This document shows positions 48,401 to 61,300 of a stretch of DNA of 64,000 nucleotides, in pieces (positions within the stretch are counted from its first letter, which is position 1; the number at the start of each line of letters is the position of its first letter). Source of the stretch: Amphibalanus amphitrite (lineage: Eukaryota > Arthropoda > Thecostraca > Balanomorpha > Balanidae); contig NW_024883462.1 of NCBI RefSeq assembly GCF_019059575.1, forward strand, positions 18,499 through 82,498. The letters run 5' to 3'. Made by a program: the position numbers and the translations under genes. The notes beneath the pieces are model-generated. The model was not told where the DNA came from, did no database searches, and saw only the letters and a list, made by a program, of their open reading frames with translations.

Positions 48401-51400
48401 CAAATGAGTGTTGGGAAAGTAAGATTAGATGCTGGCGAGTCGATTGGTGCCATTTTTAGCGCTCTAGCTCTACTGGGTGGGCCACAATCTGCTGTGCAAA
48501 TTTGGGCCACGTGACCTTTTCTGACCTCTCTAGGTCAAACGGCTGGGAGTGCCACCGAATGACTTGGACTGTGGATCGGGCATGTCATGGCCTACATTGT
48601 GTGCGAGTTTCAGCTTGATCGGAGGTGTCCCGAATCTGGGCTGAATCCGGGCTGCGACGTATTGAGTGTCGTTTATTTGCACATTTTGACCTGCCGAGGT
48701 CAAACGGGGTCACATATCGAAAAGCGGTTTTTAAGGAAAGTTACTACGGCCTATGGGCTACCGGATGATGTGCTTTGATTTGGAATTCGGTCAATCCATC
48801 TACTCGAAAACTGCTGTGCAAGTGCATTTTCGACATAGCCCACAAATGACCTTAGGTCATCGCATGACCTTGAGAGGTCAAATGAGTGTTGGGAAAGTAA
48901 GATTAGATGCTGGCGAGTCGATTAGTGCCATTTTTAGTGCTCTAGCTCTACTGGGTGGGCCACAATCTGCTGTGCAAATTTGGGCCACGTGACCTTTGCT
49001 GACCTCTCTAGGTCAAACGGCTGGGAGTGCCACCGAATGACTTGGACTGTGGATTGGGCATGTCATGGCCTACATTGTGTGCGAGTTTCAGCTTGATCGG
49101 AGGTGTCCTGAATCAGGGCTGAATCCGGGCTGAGACGTATTGAGTGTCGTTTATTTGCACATTTTGACCTGCCAAGGTCAAACGGGGTGACATATCGAAA
49201 AGCGGTTTTTAAGCAAAGTTACTACGGCCTATGGGCTACCCGATGATGTGCTTTGATTTGGAATTCGGTCAATCCATCTACTCGAAAACTGCTGTGCAAG
49301 TGTATTTTCGACATAGCCTACAAATGACCTTAGGTCATCGCATGACCTTGAGAGGTCAAATGAGTGTTGGGAAAGTAAGATTAGATGCTGGCGAGTCGAT
49401 TGGTGCCATTTTTAGCGCTCTAGCTCTACTGGGTGGGCCACAATCTGCTGTGCAAATTTGGGCCACGTGACCTTTGCTGACCTCTGTAGGTCAAACGGCT
49501 GGGAGTGCCACCGAATGACTTGGACTGTGGATTGGGCATGTCATGGCCTACATTGTGTGCGAGTTTCAGCTTGATCGGAGTTGTCCCGAATCAGGGCTGA
49601 ATCCGGGCTGAGACGTATTGAGTGTCGTTTATTTGCACATTTTGACCTGCCGAGGTCAAACGGGGTCACATATCGAAAAGCGGTTTTTAAGCGAATTTAC
49701 TACGGCTTATGGGCTATCCGATGATGTGCTTTGATTTGGAATTCGGTCAATCCATCTACTCGAAAACTGCTGTGCAAGTGTATTTTCGACATAGCCTACA
49801 AATGACCTTAGGTCATCGCATGACCTTGAGAGGTCAAATGAGTGTTGGGAAAGTAAGATTAGATTCTGGCGAGTCGATTGGTGCCATTTTTAGCGCTCTA
49901 GCTCTACTGGGTGGGCCACAATCTGCTGTGCAAATTTGGGCCACGTGACCTTTTCTGACCTCTCTAGGTCAAACGGCTGGGAGTGCCACCGAATGACTTG
50001 GACTGTGGATCGGGCATGTCATGGCCTACATTGTGTGCGAGTTTCAGCTTGATCGGAGGTGTCCCGAATCTGGGCTGAATCCGGGCTGCGACGTATTGAG
50101 TGTCGTTTATTTGCACATTTTGACCTGCCGAGGTCAAACGGGGTCACATATCGAAAAGCGGTTTTTAAGGAAAGTTACTACGGCCTATGGGCTACCGGAT
50201 GATGTGCTTTGATTTGGAATTCGGTCAATCCATCTACTCGAAAACTGCTGTGCAAGTGCATTTTCGACATAGCCCACAAATGACCTTAGGTCATCGCATG
50301 ACCTTGAGAGGTCAAATGAGTGTTGGGAAAGTAAGATTAGATGCTGGCGAGTCGATTGGTGCCATTTTTAGCGCTCTAGCTCTACTGGGTGGGCCACAAT
50401 CTGCTGTGCAATTTTGGGCCACGTGACCTTTGCTGACCTCTCTAGGTCAAACGGCTGGGAGTGCCACCGAATGACTTGGACTGTGGATTGGGCATGTCAT
50501 GGCCTACATTGTGTGCGAGTTTCAGCTTGATCGGAGGTGTCCTGAATCAGGGCTGAATCCGGGCTGAGACGTATTGAGTGTCGTTTATTTGCACATTTTG
50601 ACCTACCAAGGTCAAACGGGGTGACATATCGAAAAGCGGTTTTTCAGGAAAGTTACTACGGCCTATGGGCTACCCGATGAAATGCTTTGATTTGGAATTC
50701 GGTCAATCCATCTACTCGAAAACTGCTGTGCAAGTGTATTTTTGACATAGCCTACAAATGACCTTAGGTCATCGCATGACCTTGAGAGGTCAAATGAGTG
50801 TTGGGAAAGTAAGATTAGATGCTGGCGAGTCGATTGGTGCCATTTTTAGCGCTCTAGCTCTACTGGGTGGGCCACAATCTGCTGTGCAAATTTGGGCCAC
50901 GTGACCTTTGCTGACCTCTGTAGGTCAAACGGCTGGGTGTGCCACCGAATGACTTGGACTGTGGATTGGGCATGTCATGGCCTACATTGTGTGCGAGTTT
51001 CAGCTTGATCGGAGTTGTCCCGAATCAGGGCTGAATCCGGGCTGAGACGTATTGAGTGTCGTTTATTTGCACATTTTGACCTGCCGAGGTCAAACGGGGT
51101 GACATATCGAAAAGCGGTTTTTAAGGAAAGTTACTACGGCGTATGGGCTACCCGATGATGTGCTTTGATTTGGAATTCGGTCAATCCATCTACTCGAAAA
51201 CTGCTGTGCAAGTGTATTTTCGACATAGCCTACAAATGACCTTAGGTCATCGCATGACCTTGAGAGGTCAAATGAGTGTTGGGAAAGTAAGATTAGATTC
51301 TGGCGAGTCGATTGGTGCCATTTTTAGCGCTCTAGCTCTACTGGGTGGGCCACAATCTGCTGTGCAAATTTGGGCCACGTGACCTTTTCTGACCTCTCTA

Positions 51401-53430
51401 GGTCAAACGGCTGGGAGTGCCACCGAATGACTTGGACTGTGGATCGGGCATGTCATGGCCTACATTGTGTGCGAGTTTCAGCTTGATCGGAGGTGTCCCG
51501 AATCTGGGCTGAATCCGGGCTGCGACGTATTGAGTGTCGTTTATTTGCACATTTTGACCTGCCGAGGTCAAACGGGGTCACATATCGAAAAGCGGTTTTT
51601 GAGGAAAGTTACTACGGCCTATGGGCTACCGGATGATGTGCTTTGATTTGGAATTCGGTCAATCCATCTACTCGAAAACTGCTGTGCAAGTGCATTTTCG
51701 ACATAGCCCACAATTGACCTTAGGTCATCGCATGACCTTGAGAGGTCAAATGAGTGTTGGGAAAGTAAGATTAGATGCTGGCGAGTCGATTGGTGCCATT
51801 TTTAGCGCTCTAGCTCTACTGGGTGGGCCACAATCTGCTGTGCAATTTTGGGCCACGTGACCTTTGCTGACCTCTCTAGGTCAAACGGCTGGGAGTGCCA
51901 CCGAATGACTTGGACTGTGGATTGGGCATGTCATGGCCTACATTGTGTGCGAGTTTCAGCTTGATCGGAGGTGTCCTGAATCAGGGCTGAATCCGGGCTG
52001 AGACGTATTGAGTGTCGTTTATTTGCACATTTTGACCTGCCAAGGTCAAACGGGGTGACATATCGAAAAGCGGTTTTTCAGGAAAGTTACTACGGCCTAT
52101 GGGCTACCCGATGATGTGCTTTGATTTGGAATTCGGTCAATCCATCTACTCGAAAACTGCTGTGCAAGTGTATTTTTGACATAGCCTACAAATGACCTTA
52201 GGTCATCGCATGACCTTGAGAGGTCAAATGAGTGTTGGGAAAGTAAGATTAGATGCTGGCGAGTCGATTGGTGCCATTTTTAGCGCTCTAGCTCTACTGG
52301 GTGGGCCACAATCTGCTGTGCAAATTTGGGCCACGTGACCTTTGCTGACCTCTGTAGGTCAAACGGCTGGGTGTGCCACCGAATGACTTGGACTGTGGAT
52401 TGGGCATGTCATGGCCTACATTGTGTGCGAGTTTCAGCTTGATCGGAGTTGTCCCGAATCAGGGCTGAATCCGGGCTGAGACGTATTGAGTGTCGTTTAT
52501 TTGCACATTTTGACCTGCCGAGGTCAAACGGGGTGACATATCGAAAAGCGGTTTTTAAGGAAAGTTACTACGGCGTATGGGCTACCCGATGATGTGCTTT
52601 GATTTGGAATTCGGTCAATCCATCTACTCGAAAACTGCTGTGCAAGTGTATTTTCGACATAGCCTACAAATGACCTTAGGTCATCGCATGACCTTGAGAG
52701 GTCAAATGAGTGTTGGGAAAGTAAGATTAGATGCTGGCGAGTCGATTGGTGCCATTTTTAGCGCTCTAGCTCTACTGGGTGGGCCACAATCTGCTGTGCA
52801 AATTTGGGCCACGTGACCTTTGCTGACCTCTGTAGGTCAAACGGCTGGGAGTGCCACCGAATGACTTGGACTGTGGATTGGGCATGTCATGGCCTACATT
52901 GTGTGCGAGTTTCAGCTTGATCGGAGTTGTCCCGAATCAGGGCTGAATCCGGGCTGAGACGTATTGAGTGTCGTTTATTTGCACATTTTGACCTGCCTAG
53001 GTCAAACGGGGTCACATATCGAAAAGCGGTTTTTAAGCAAAGTTACTACGGCCTATGGGCTACCGGATGATGTGCTTTGATTTGGGATTCGGTCAATCCA
53101 TCTACTCGAAAACTGCTGTGCAAGTGTATTTTCGACATAGCCTACAAATGACCTTAGGTCATCGCATGACCTTGAGAGGTCAAATGAGTGTTGGGAAAGT
53201 AAGATTAGATGCTGGCGAGTCGATTGGTGCCATTTTTAGCGCTCTAGCTCTACTGGGTGGGCCACAATCTGCTGTGCAAATTTGGGCCACGTGACCTTTG
53301 CTGACCTCTCTAGGTAACGGCTGGGAGTGCCACCGAATGACTTGGACTGTGGATTACGCATGTCATGGCCTACATTGTGTGCGAGTTTCAGCTTGATCGG
53401 AGGTGTTCCGAATCTGGGCTGAATCCGGGC
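45486..53430 (+). repeat. 478-bp satellite B, right array (about 16-17 units)
   Basis: Same monomer, opposite orientation, beginning inside a unit at about 45486 with no spacer. Variants recur every third unit over much of the array (1434-bp higher-order repeat). Confidence 0.95.
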
Positions 53431-53492
53431 TGAATCTGGGCTGAATATGGGCTGTCTTGATCAACATCAAGAGCATGTAGGTACGGCCATAA

Positions 53493-53967
53493 TTAAAGGG
53501 ACCCTCCCACCTTCAAAAAAGTTAATGAATTGGCATGAAAGTGATGTCGCTCGGTTCAGAAAGAGCAAAAATGAATATCTACCAAATTTCATCGAAAAAT
53601 ATTCACCGATATTCAAGATATTAGACTTTTACTTTTGTTTACTTTTTGGGATCTCCGCTGTTCCTAGCGACTTTATTTGAAAGTGCGGCATTTGTTGCGC
53701 GCAAAGCAGCGTATACCACCGCGTGCTGCCAAACGTTTTAGTAAAAGATTTAAAAATCGTTAGATCTCCGCTGACGTCACAAATTCTAAGGGGGCATACC
53801 AATGCATTAGCCCCTTAGAATCCGAAAACTGCAAGTTTGAAATTCCATATCTCCGAATTAAAGCATTTTTCGATGTTGTGAATGCCCAAACCGGTATTTT
53901 CAGGCCATGGCCACCAATTTGGCTATCTCAACTCAAAACTAATGTTAAGGTGGGAGGGTCCCTTTAA
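53493..53967. mobile_element. 475-bp TTAA-target MITE, copy 2
   Basis: Inverted ends TTAAAGGGACCCTCCCACCT / AGGTGGGAGGGTCCCTTTAA with TTAA at 53493-53496 and 53964-53967. Same length as the 14712 copy. It sits only 15 bases from the target duplication of giant element B. Confidence 0.85.
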
Positions 53968-55397
53968 TGTAGGAGCGTATCCGCGGCTATGCATAGGTAC
54001 GCTTTATCTGTAACTACGTGCGCCGATCGACTCTGGAAACGATCCAAATCTTGATCATGCAGTGCGTCGACAGTTTCTAACATAGCTAGGCTTGGCATCT
54101 AGTCACTCATCCATACGGTCGTCGCCCATCCAACTACCACGCCGTCTAGCTCGTTGGAGTTTGGACGGAACTCTGCGACCGTGTCGGCGTCGGCGTCGGT
54201 GAGTCGACCCGAATAAACATCACTAGCACCGCGCTCCAGCAGCCTAAACACTCCCCTGAGCAGTGAGCTGAGGTGGCCGGCCCGACAACCGGCACTCTGT
54301 GCCACTGGGGGATACGCGACGAATGAGTCATGAGAAGTGGTCAAAATACTGAGGACTGGAGTGCAAAACACGCAGCTTAAATGGCCGAGTGCAGTGTGAC
54401 ACGTATAGTCACTCGTCACTCGTCAGTACGTAATGCGCCAGAAAAATACCATTGGCACTTGGCAGGTGGAACCAAGCACTTTTATTATATTTATAGGCAG
54501 TTCTAAGTATTATTCGTTGAGAATACGAAGTAGATGGTTGATTCACCTTAACTGTCCTAAAACCAGTCCGTAATTGTCAGGGCACTTGTCCATTTTCCAG
54601 GCACACGATTACGTGCTATGCGGGTTGCCTACCTTACAAACGTACCACAAAAGGAACGTCAGACCGGTAAATCATTCCAATTCTTCAGCTCTCACGACGA
54701 AAAAAGCAGCTCAAAACTCGTTTTCTTGGACGTCTTCGGGCCTTAGGTATCCATAACGCGTTCACTTGTTGGCTTGGTCCGTCCCATTTCAATACTTTCA
54801 CTCCCATTTAAAAAAGGGTGCATACAATGGTCAACTGTATTTGTATCTCAATACACGTTAACAGCGGCCCGTTATTTGCTGTTTATCGCTCGGCCGTGAC
54901 TCACGTTTCACGGCCTTCATCACGAGCAGGAACACGCACAAAACAATCTCATTCACTGGATCGGGACTGATAAATTAACGCACGTGTGTGTGCGTGCGGG
55001 GCACCGGAGCGTGAGTCGACCGACACTGACCACTGGCGGTGCCTCGAGCGACCTGACGCGACCACAAACCCTCTGCAGCGGATCAGACACACCCCAACCC
55101 ACCGCCAACCGACACCATACGGGCACCAGTCTCAACACGGATCCAACGCGAAAGCACGGAACATGAGTCACAGTCATCCCCTCTGGGTCGCGCAGGCGCC
55201 GTCTGGACATGCACTACCTTCAGGTGCAGCTCAAAAACACATCTGGAACATTCCCGAGCGGCGCCGGTGGAGCCGTTTGGCCGGCGCTCGGGCGCGCGTG
55301 AGCACTGCGCGCTGGTGCGACTAGGAAAGGCGGATCTGCGGCCGGACGCGGGTGTCGTGCCGGCCCTAGTTCGGCCGGCACGTTCGGTGGGCCTCGG
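53968..55397. other. Region downstream of GTF2H1, no second gene recognised
   Basis: Probably contains the GTF2H1 3' UTR. On the minus strand an AATAAA (plus-strand TTTATT) lies near 54480-54487, about 0.9 kb past the stop, and could be the poly(A) signal. Short frames elsewhere show no domains. Confidence 0.4.
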
Positions 55398-58300
55398 CTA
55401 CCGCTGCAGGGAGCGGCGCAGAGAGCGCCACGACTCGTACTTGGCGTAGGCCGCCGAGAGCATCTGGTTCAGATGGGCCGTGACCTCGGGGCCCAGGCCG
55501 GCCTGGCGGCACACCGTGTCCTGGGGAGGGGTGGAGGGGGTCAGACGCGGGCGGAGCGGGGGGCGTGTCCGAAGCGCAGGCCCTCCGAGGTCAGAGCGGA
55601 AAAGGCGCCGTGCGGTCATAATCTCGTAATGTGATGTAGTTAGTTTCAGCTGGGCACCATGAACACACGCCTGACAACGGATCCTGACCTCGAAAGAAAC
55701 ACACATGAGAACGTAAACATTTAGGAACGGCGTGTTCAGGATTCATTCCACAACCATCAAGATTTAGACGAGAAAAGCGTTCGTAAACGAAACTTTGCAG
55801 CTAGTTAAAATTAGCGCCGACGGAAAAGGAATGAAGCTGTGACTGTTAAGTTGAAACTGACTGCATTCGTCCGAAAAAATCAACCGATTCGTTTACTGGT
55901 GAAAAATATAGGGGAGAGTGGGGCACATTCGTGCATGGGGCACATTCGTTTTCAGCAGTTTATGGGAACACGAGTGACTGCACGAGCTCAAGGTAAATTA
56001 TGGAAATATGTCTATCATTGCCGCCCTTCGTTCCCCGTAGAAGACAACACTGTACCTGCTGTCATGCTTGATAAAAACGCAAATTTTTAATATTCGCGAG
56101 CTTTCCAAACTTTTCTCATATCATCCATTTTCGTGATCCTGACTCGGAAATGTGGTTCAGCTTTTCAAAATTGGGGGTGAAGAAGCCCACTCTATTCACG
56201 GAACTGCTGCAAACTTGTTTGTTGAAAAAGTGTCATTTTTTCAAAAATAAATTTTGAAATATATTACTAATAACGTTGTGGGGCAGGTTCGTGTACGCAC
56301 TGCCTGGGGGCACATTCGTGCATATTTTTTTAGTTTTTGCGATTTATGACTTTATCTGTAGTAGGTTTCTCTAATGACGCTCGCCTGACTCAGTCTCGAC
56401 TGCTTGCGACGTCGTGACGAGCAATTCACGCGAACTTGGCGAGGTCTTGGCCGGCAGTTGGCGAACTTGGCCGGCAGTTGGCACATTCTTGTTGGCCAGC
56501 CCATTCTTTCTACATTTGTTGTGCAATGCATTCTTGTCGAAAGGAATCAAGTGAAATGACCCCCTGCCAATTTCCTTTGGTAAATTTCTGGTAATGCCCG
56601 GTAATTTCTCGAATTTTGCCGGGTGAACGGAAGTGCCCCATCTCTTGAACGAATGTGCCCCATAGGTGGGGCAGTTTCGTGCAAATGTTCAGAGTTAATA
56701 AAAGTCATTTTTTCTAATGGAAGCAATAATTTTATAGGATAACTTTTAAAGAGGAAAACTATCTGCAATAGTTCCTGTCCATACTACAATCAACAATTTT
56801 GCCATTGCACTAACCAAAGAACAGATATATGGGTTTATCCATTTTTTGCACGAATGTGCCCCACTCTCCCCTATGCATTTAAATGGCAGAAACGATCAAA
56901 CCCAAAACATATCACATTGGCATGCTGCTTACGTCAATCAGAAATATCCAATAGCCCTCATCATTAACACCTTCACATTTAAGTTATTAGTAAAACATGC
57001 TGTTGTCCCATTATCTATGCAATTAGTATCGTATTACACGAGAGTTGGGAGCACTGCATGATGTTGATGAGCCGAGTTGCTTGGGTGGCCCACTCAGAGC
57101 CCTGTCCTTGGACCCAGAGGCCCGACTGGCTGGCACTGCTGCCGGCGTGTTCTGCCGTCAGCCGGAATGAAAAACTTCCGGGGTGAGTGGCCTGATTCAT
57201 TGAGATAACGAGCTGTTGCCGAGAGAGGCTGATGGGTGTGGATTTTCTGCTTACTGCATACTCTGAATGGTTTGTCATGTTGTAATAATGATGGGAAGAG
57301 CGGGAGCACCGTTCCGTGCTTCTATCCTCAGGAAACTGAAATCCTTCTCCTCCACGCCGCAACCCCCCTCCGGGCTGGACAGGCAACTTTATCTCATGCG
57401 GGCTGCTCCCTTGGAGCGGCACCGCTGCTCCCGAGGGAGCGCACCCCGTAGCCGGGTGCAGTGAGTGCCTTGGGGCTGGGTGGCCTGTCCTCTGGACGGG
57501 CTCAGCCCCGGCGACTCACTAGGGTGCCTGCCCAGACCAATGTCTCCCCCTATATCCTATCATCCTCCCGGCTCTGAAATGGTCTTAACCCGCGCGGGGC
57601 TGGGGTCTCCAGCCGAACGCGCGGGGCTGGGGGGGGGGGTAAATTTTACCCCCCTGTTATCTCCCGAACTAATGGTCCGATTTGGAAAATTCAAACGCCA
57701 ATCGAAAGCTCTCATCACGAACTACTAAAAACATGTACTTAATTTAAAGTTTGAGGTCAAGGTCAAGGTCAGGTCAAGGGTACAAATTGCAAGTTTCTAC
57801 AGTATCGGCCTTGCACCGTAGTTGCCGAAGAATGGAGTCATGGACTGAGACTGATCGCCCAAAACGTGTTCTTAGGCTACCAAGACAATATTCGTTGCAT
57901 ACAATATCATTCAGAGGTCAAGGTCAAGGTCAGGTCAGGTCAGGTCAGGTCACCAAAAAACAAAATATAGAAAAGGGCATGTGCGGCACATGTTTTATGG
58001 GTCATTTTACTCATAGAATTCAATAGGCACACTCAATAAGTGATATGGACCACCTCGGGATGAATTTCAGGTCGAGGTCAGGTCAAGGTCAGGTCAAGTG
58101 AGGTCAAATTTTGAAGTTGGTTGTTAAGGCCTAAAAAGGTGTCTATCTGATGCAGTTTTTCACGGCGAATCGAATGGTGCTATTTTTATTTCCGTACGAG
58201 GTCTAGAACTTCCAAAAAAGTCATTTTTCAAAAAATTTGTGTGTCGTGACGTCATAAAATTTTGAATAACTCCCACATTTTTGAACCGATTCTTCTAAAA

Positions 58301-61300
58301 TTTGGTATGTAGGTGCACATAGACCACTTCTCTGACATATATTCCGGTTTTCGATAGACTCAAAATTTTGGATTTTATAAAGATTTTCCCAAAAAAGTCA
58401 GTTTTTTGAAAAAATTTAGGCCAAAATCCAAAATTTTCAAAAAACCGAGATAGCCATTTGATAGACAAAGTAAAATTACGTATAACCTTTTTTGTTACGT
58501 CTTGATTCCTTTAAAAATGAAGATGTTAGCGGCGTTTGAACTTTTGCCGTTTTTGAGGCGAAAATGGCGAACATGACGTCACTAAAACGTCAATTTCTCA
58601 GAAAATTTCCGACGGATTTCGCTCAAATTTTCAGGGAACGTGTCAAATTGATGTCAGAAAAGGTACTGAAAGTTTGGCGGCGCTGCGCGCCGCCGTTTTT
58701 GAGATATCGCAAAAATTCGCGAGGGGGGTAAAATTTACCCCCCAGCCCCGCGCGGGGCTGGACCGAAAGGGCCTAACCAAAAAAAAAAAAAAAAGAGCGG
58801 GAGAAGCGAGCTTTAGACAAGAACGATCATAGCATTTTTAATCAACATAACGAATGGCTTCATGTATTGTATATCCATGTCGCACACAAGCTGATATCTA
58901 TAATATCTATATCTATATAGTATATTATATCTATAGAACCACTTTGATTCGCACTACAGTTGATTTACTTGCTAAGGAAATGTGTAAAGAAAACCTTATT
59001 AAACACTAACCTCAGGATAACAATTTCGCATAGATTTCTTCGACACATTTTAGTTAGCCGGTAAAAATAGCAGAAAATGAATTACATTTAAAGTAGCTAC
59101 AATTCATTTATTCCAGCTAAACCAGCGTCCACAAAATTACAACCCCGACCCGGGTCAGAATACGTACTCTTAGTATCAGTAGCACTAAGCCCTGCATGTT
59201 TCTTATCTGTCTTATGTAATACTGAGTCCGTGTTTATATTGCACCAGACGACGTATGTTTACGCTACATAACACATTTGATAAAAACGGTGAAATAAACA
59301 GGATGTGCCAGTCCGTGAAAGACGACCAGTTGTAAATGTTTATTACGGCAGCTCACCAGTGTCTACCTCGATCCAGCTAGTCTTTCAGTGGCTCACACAT
59401 TCTCACTTATCGCAAAAGCTATCAAAGATCCCTGTGATCTCATTTCCTTGCCATCCGGTGGCGCCATCAAGTCTTCTAGTTATGCATTGTTTATATGTGT
59501 ATATCGAATTGAACTTGCCTGTATAACACCCAATAAACCGCCGGTGGAAACCGGAAGCGAACGAACGAACGAAAGATCGCTGATCAATAAAATACCTTTA
59601 CAGAAATATTCGATTCGGGAAAGACTCGGGAAGGCTCGGTGAGACGAACTATTTCAACGATCAATTTGAATTAACACCTAATGCGCTTGGACGTGTCCTG
59701 GACAATCGGAAATAATACTATGTACTACATGTACTAGTACTCTATGTACTACTCATACGGATGAGTTTAATATTCACGGCAAATATGATAACAAACGGTA
59801 AATTCCTACGCACCGAACGATGCTGTTCGACGCATCTTTTCAATAAAAAACATGCCAAAGCTATGGCAAAATATTCCGTAACGCGGTACACGATCAACTT
59901 TTGTCGTCTCGTCAGAAAAGAAATAGAAATGCCAATACGATGCCCATAAACTTACACTTAACGAATTTGACCGGTATGTTGCATAATTACCAGCCGTTTC
60001 ATGAAAAATTATCTACCAAGAAACCAAACTTATGCCCACAGCGTCTTACCTTACAACCGTCATGCATACGTCACAGTTAACATTGATGAAAATGAACCCA
60101 TCCCTAAATCAAAAAAGGCCCATAGAGGTCTATTGCAACTACTTGGTAAACCACATCCTAATTGTTTGTTGGGTTAGCCCCACGTTAGCCCTTTCGGTCT
60201 GACAAGACAATTTCAGAGCCGGAAGGATGATAGGAATTAGGGGGAGACATTAGTTAGTCTGGGCAGGCATCCTAGCGAGTCATCGGGGCTGAGCCCGCCC
60301 CGAAGGACAGGCCGACCAGCCCCCCCCCCCCCCCTCCCCAAGTATTCGCTGCATCCGGTTAATCTATGCTCAGCAGATTATGAGCTGCAATAATTTCCAT
60401 GATATATCGAATAAGTCTATATACCTACCACCCATTTAGCGGTCTGCGGTTTACATACATGTGTATGGTCTAATTTCTACAATGTCTCATCTGCGTAACT
60501 TACCTCAAAGTTTTGTATTTTGAGCTGGTGGAATTTATGTAGTGTGTCCTCCATCTTCGCTACCTTCTCCTCCAGAGCAGGCGTCGAGACGGGAAAGCAC
60601 GCCCAGAAGTGCCGCAATAGTTCGCCCGCTGACCGGTAGATGGCAGCAAGCTCCGTCTTCACCTGATCGGGCAGGTCGGCTGCGAACAACGATGGCGTTT
60701 GAGGCGAAATATTTTGAGAAGAAGCAAAAGGCTTGCTCTGAGAAGCAAAAGGCTTGTGAAAGAACAAATACGGTTACTCATATGTGAAACAAAGTACAAA
60801 CCCTTCAAAACTTCCCTCACCGAGCAGCACAACGTTACCATCCCAACCACTCTGAACCCCTTCACTCTTATTCCCATCGCTCACAATCCCATCACCCCAT
60901 GTACTCACCGGAGGCGTTTCTATCTTTGTGCGACGTCTTCATCAATGCTCCTCCCGGGGACAGATCACCCAGGACGCTGACGGCCGTCTGAGGGTCTAAC
61001 ACCTGTCGGAATACACGGTCAGATCACAGTTGGCGCGCTAGGGAACGAACGAGAAAGGACAGCTACTACAGGGCATCCTAGTGCGGCGGAGCTGATGGTC
61101 AGTAGTGGGCTCAATCGATGGTAGACGGACCGTCGGCGGTACTAGTCAGAAAATAAGTGGGCACATTAGTATGGTGGAATTGTCTTACTCTAGCCATCAT
61201 GAAAACTGCATAAATGACTAGCAAGCTCGCGTAGTCACCTCCACAAAACGATAGAGAACATCCGAAATGCCCACGTCAATTCAACAGTAAGAAAAGAAGT

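Larger units (their letters stand above)
41962..53467. mobile_element. Giant satellite-bodied inverted-repeat element B (11.5 kb)
   Basis: The outermost bases ATGTCCGTCAAGACAGCCCA and TATTCAGCCC at the left are matched by an inverted copy at the right (ending CTTGATCAACAT at 53467); from TCAAGACAG inward about 50 bases match exactly. A 10-bp direct duplication CAAGAGCATG flanks it (41952-41961, 53468-53477). The interior is a 478-bp satellite in two opposing arrays. No transposase is visible. The duplication length points to a Mutator-like element; that is inference. Confidence 0.75.

Noticed and set aside
42137-53294. Repeated 79- and 63-codon frames in nearly every 478-bp unit
   Set aside because: They recur because the satellite recurs; 478 is not a multiple of three, frames do not join, and there is no domain, signal or codon-level conservation beyond that of the DNA repeat.
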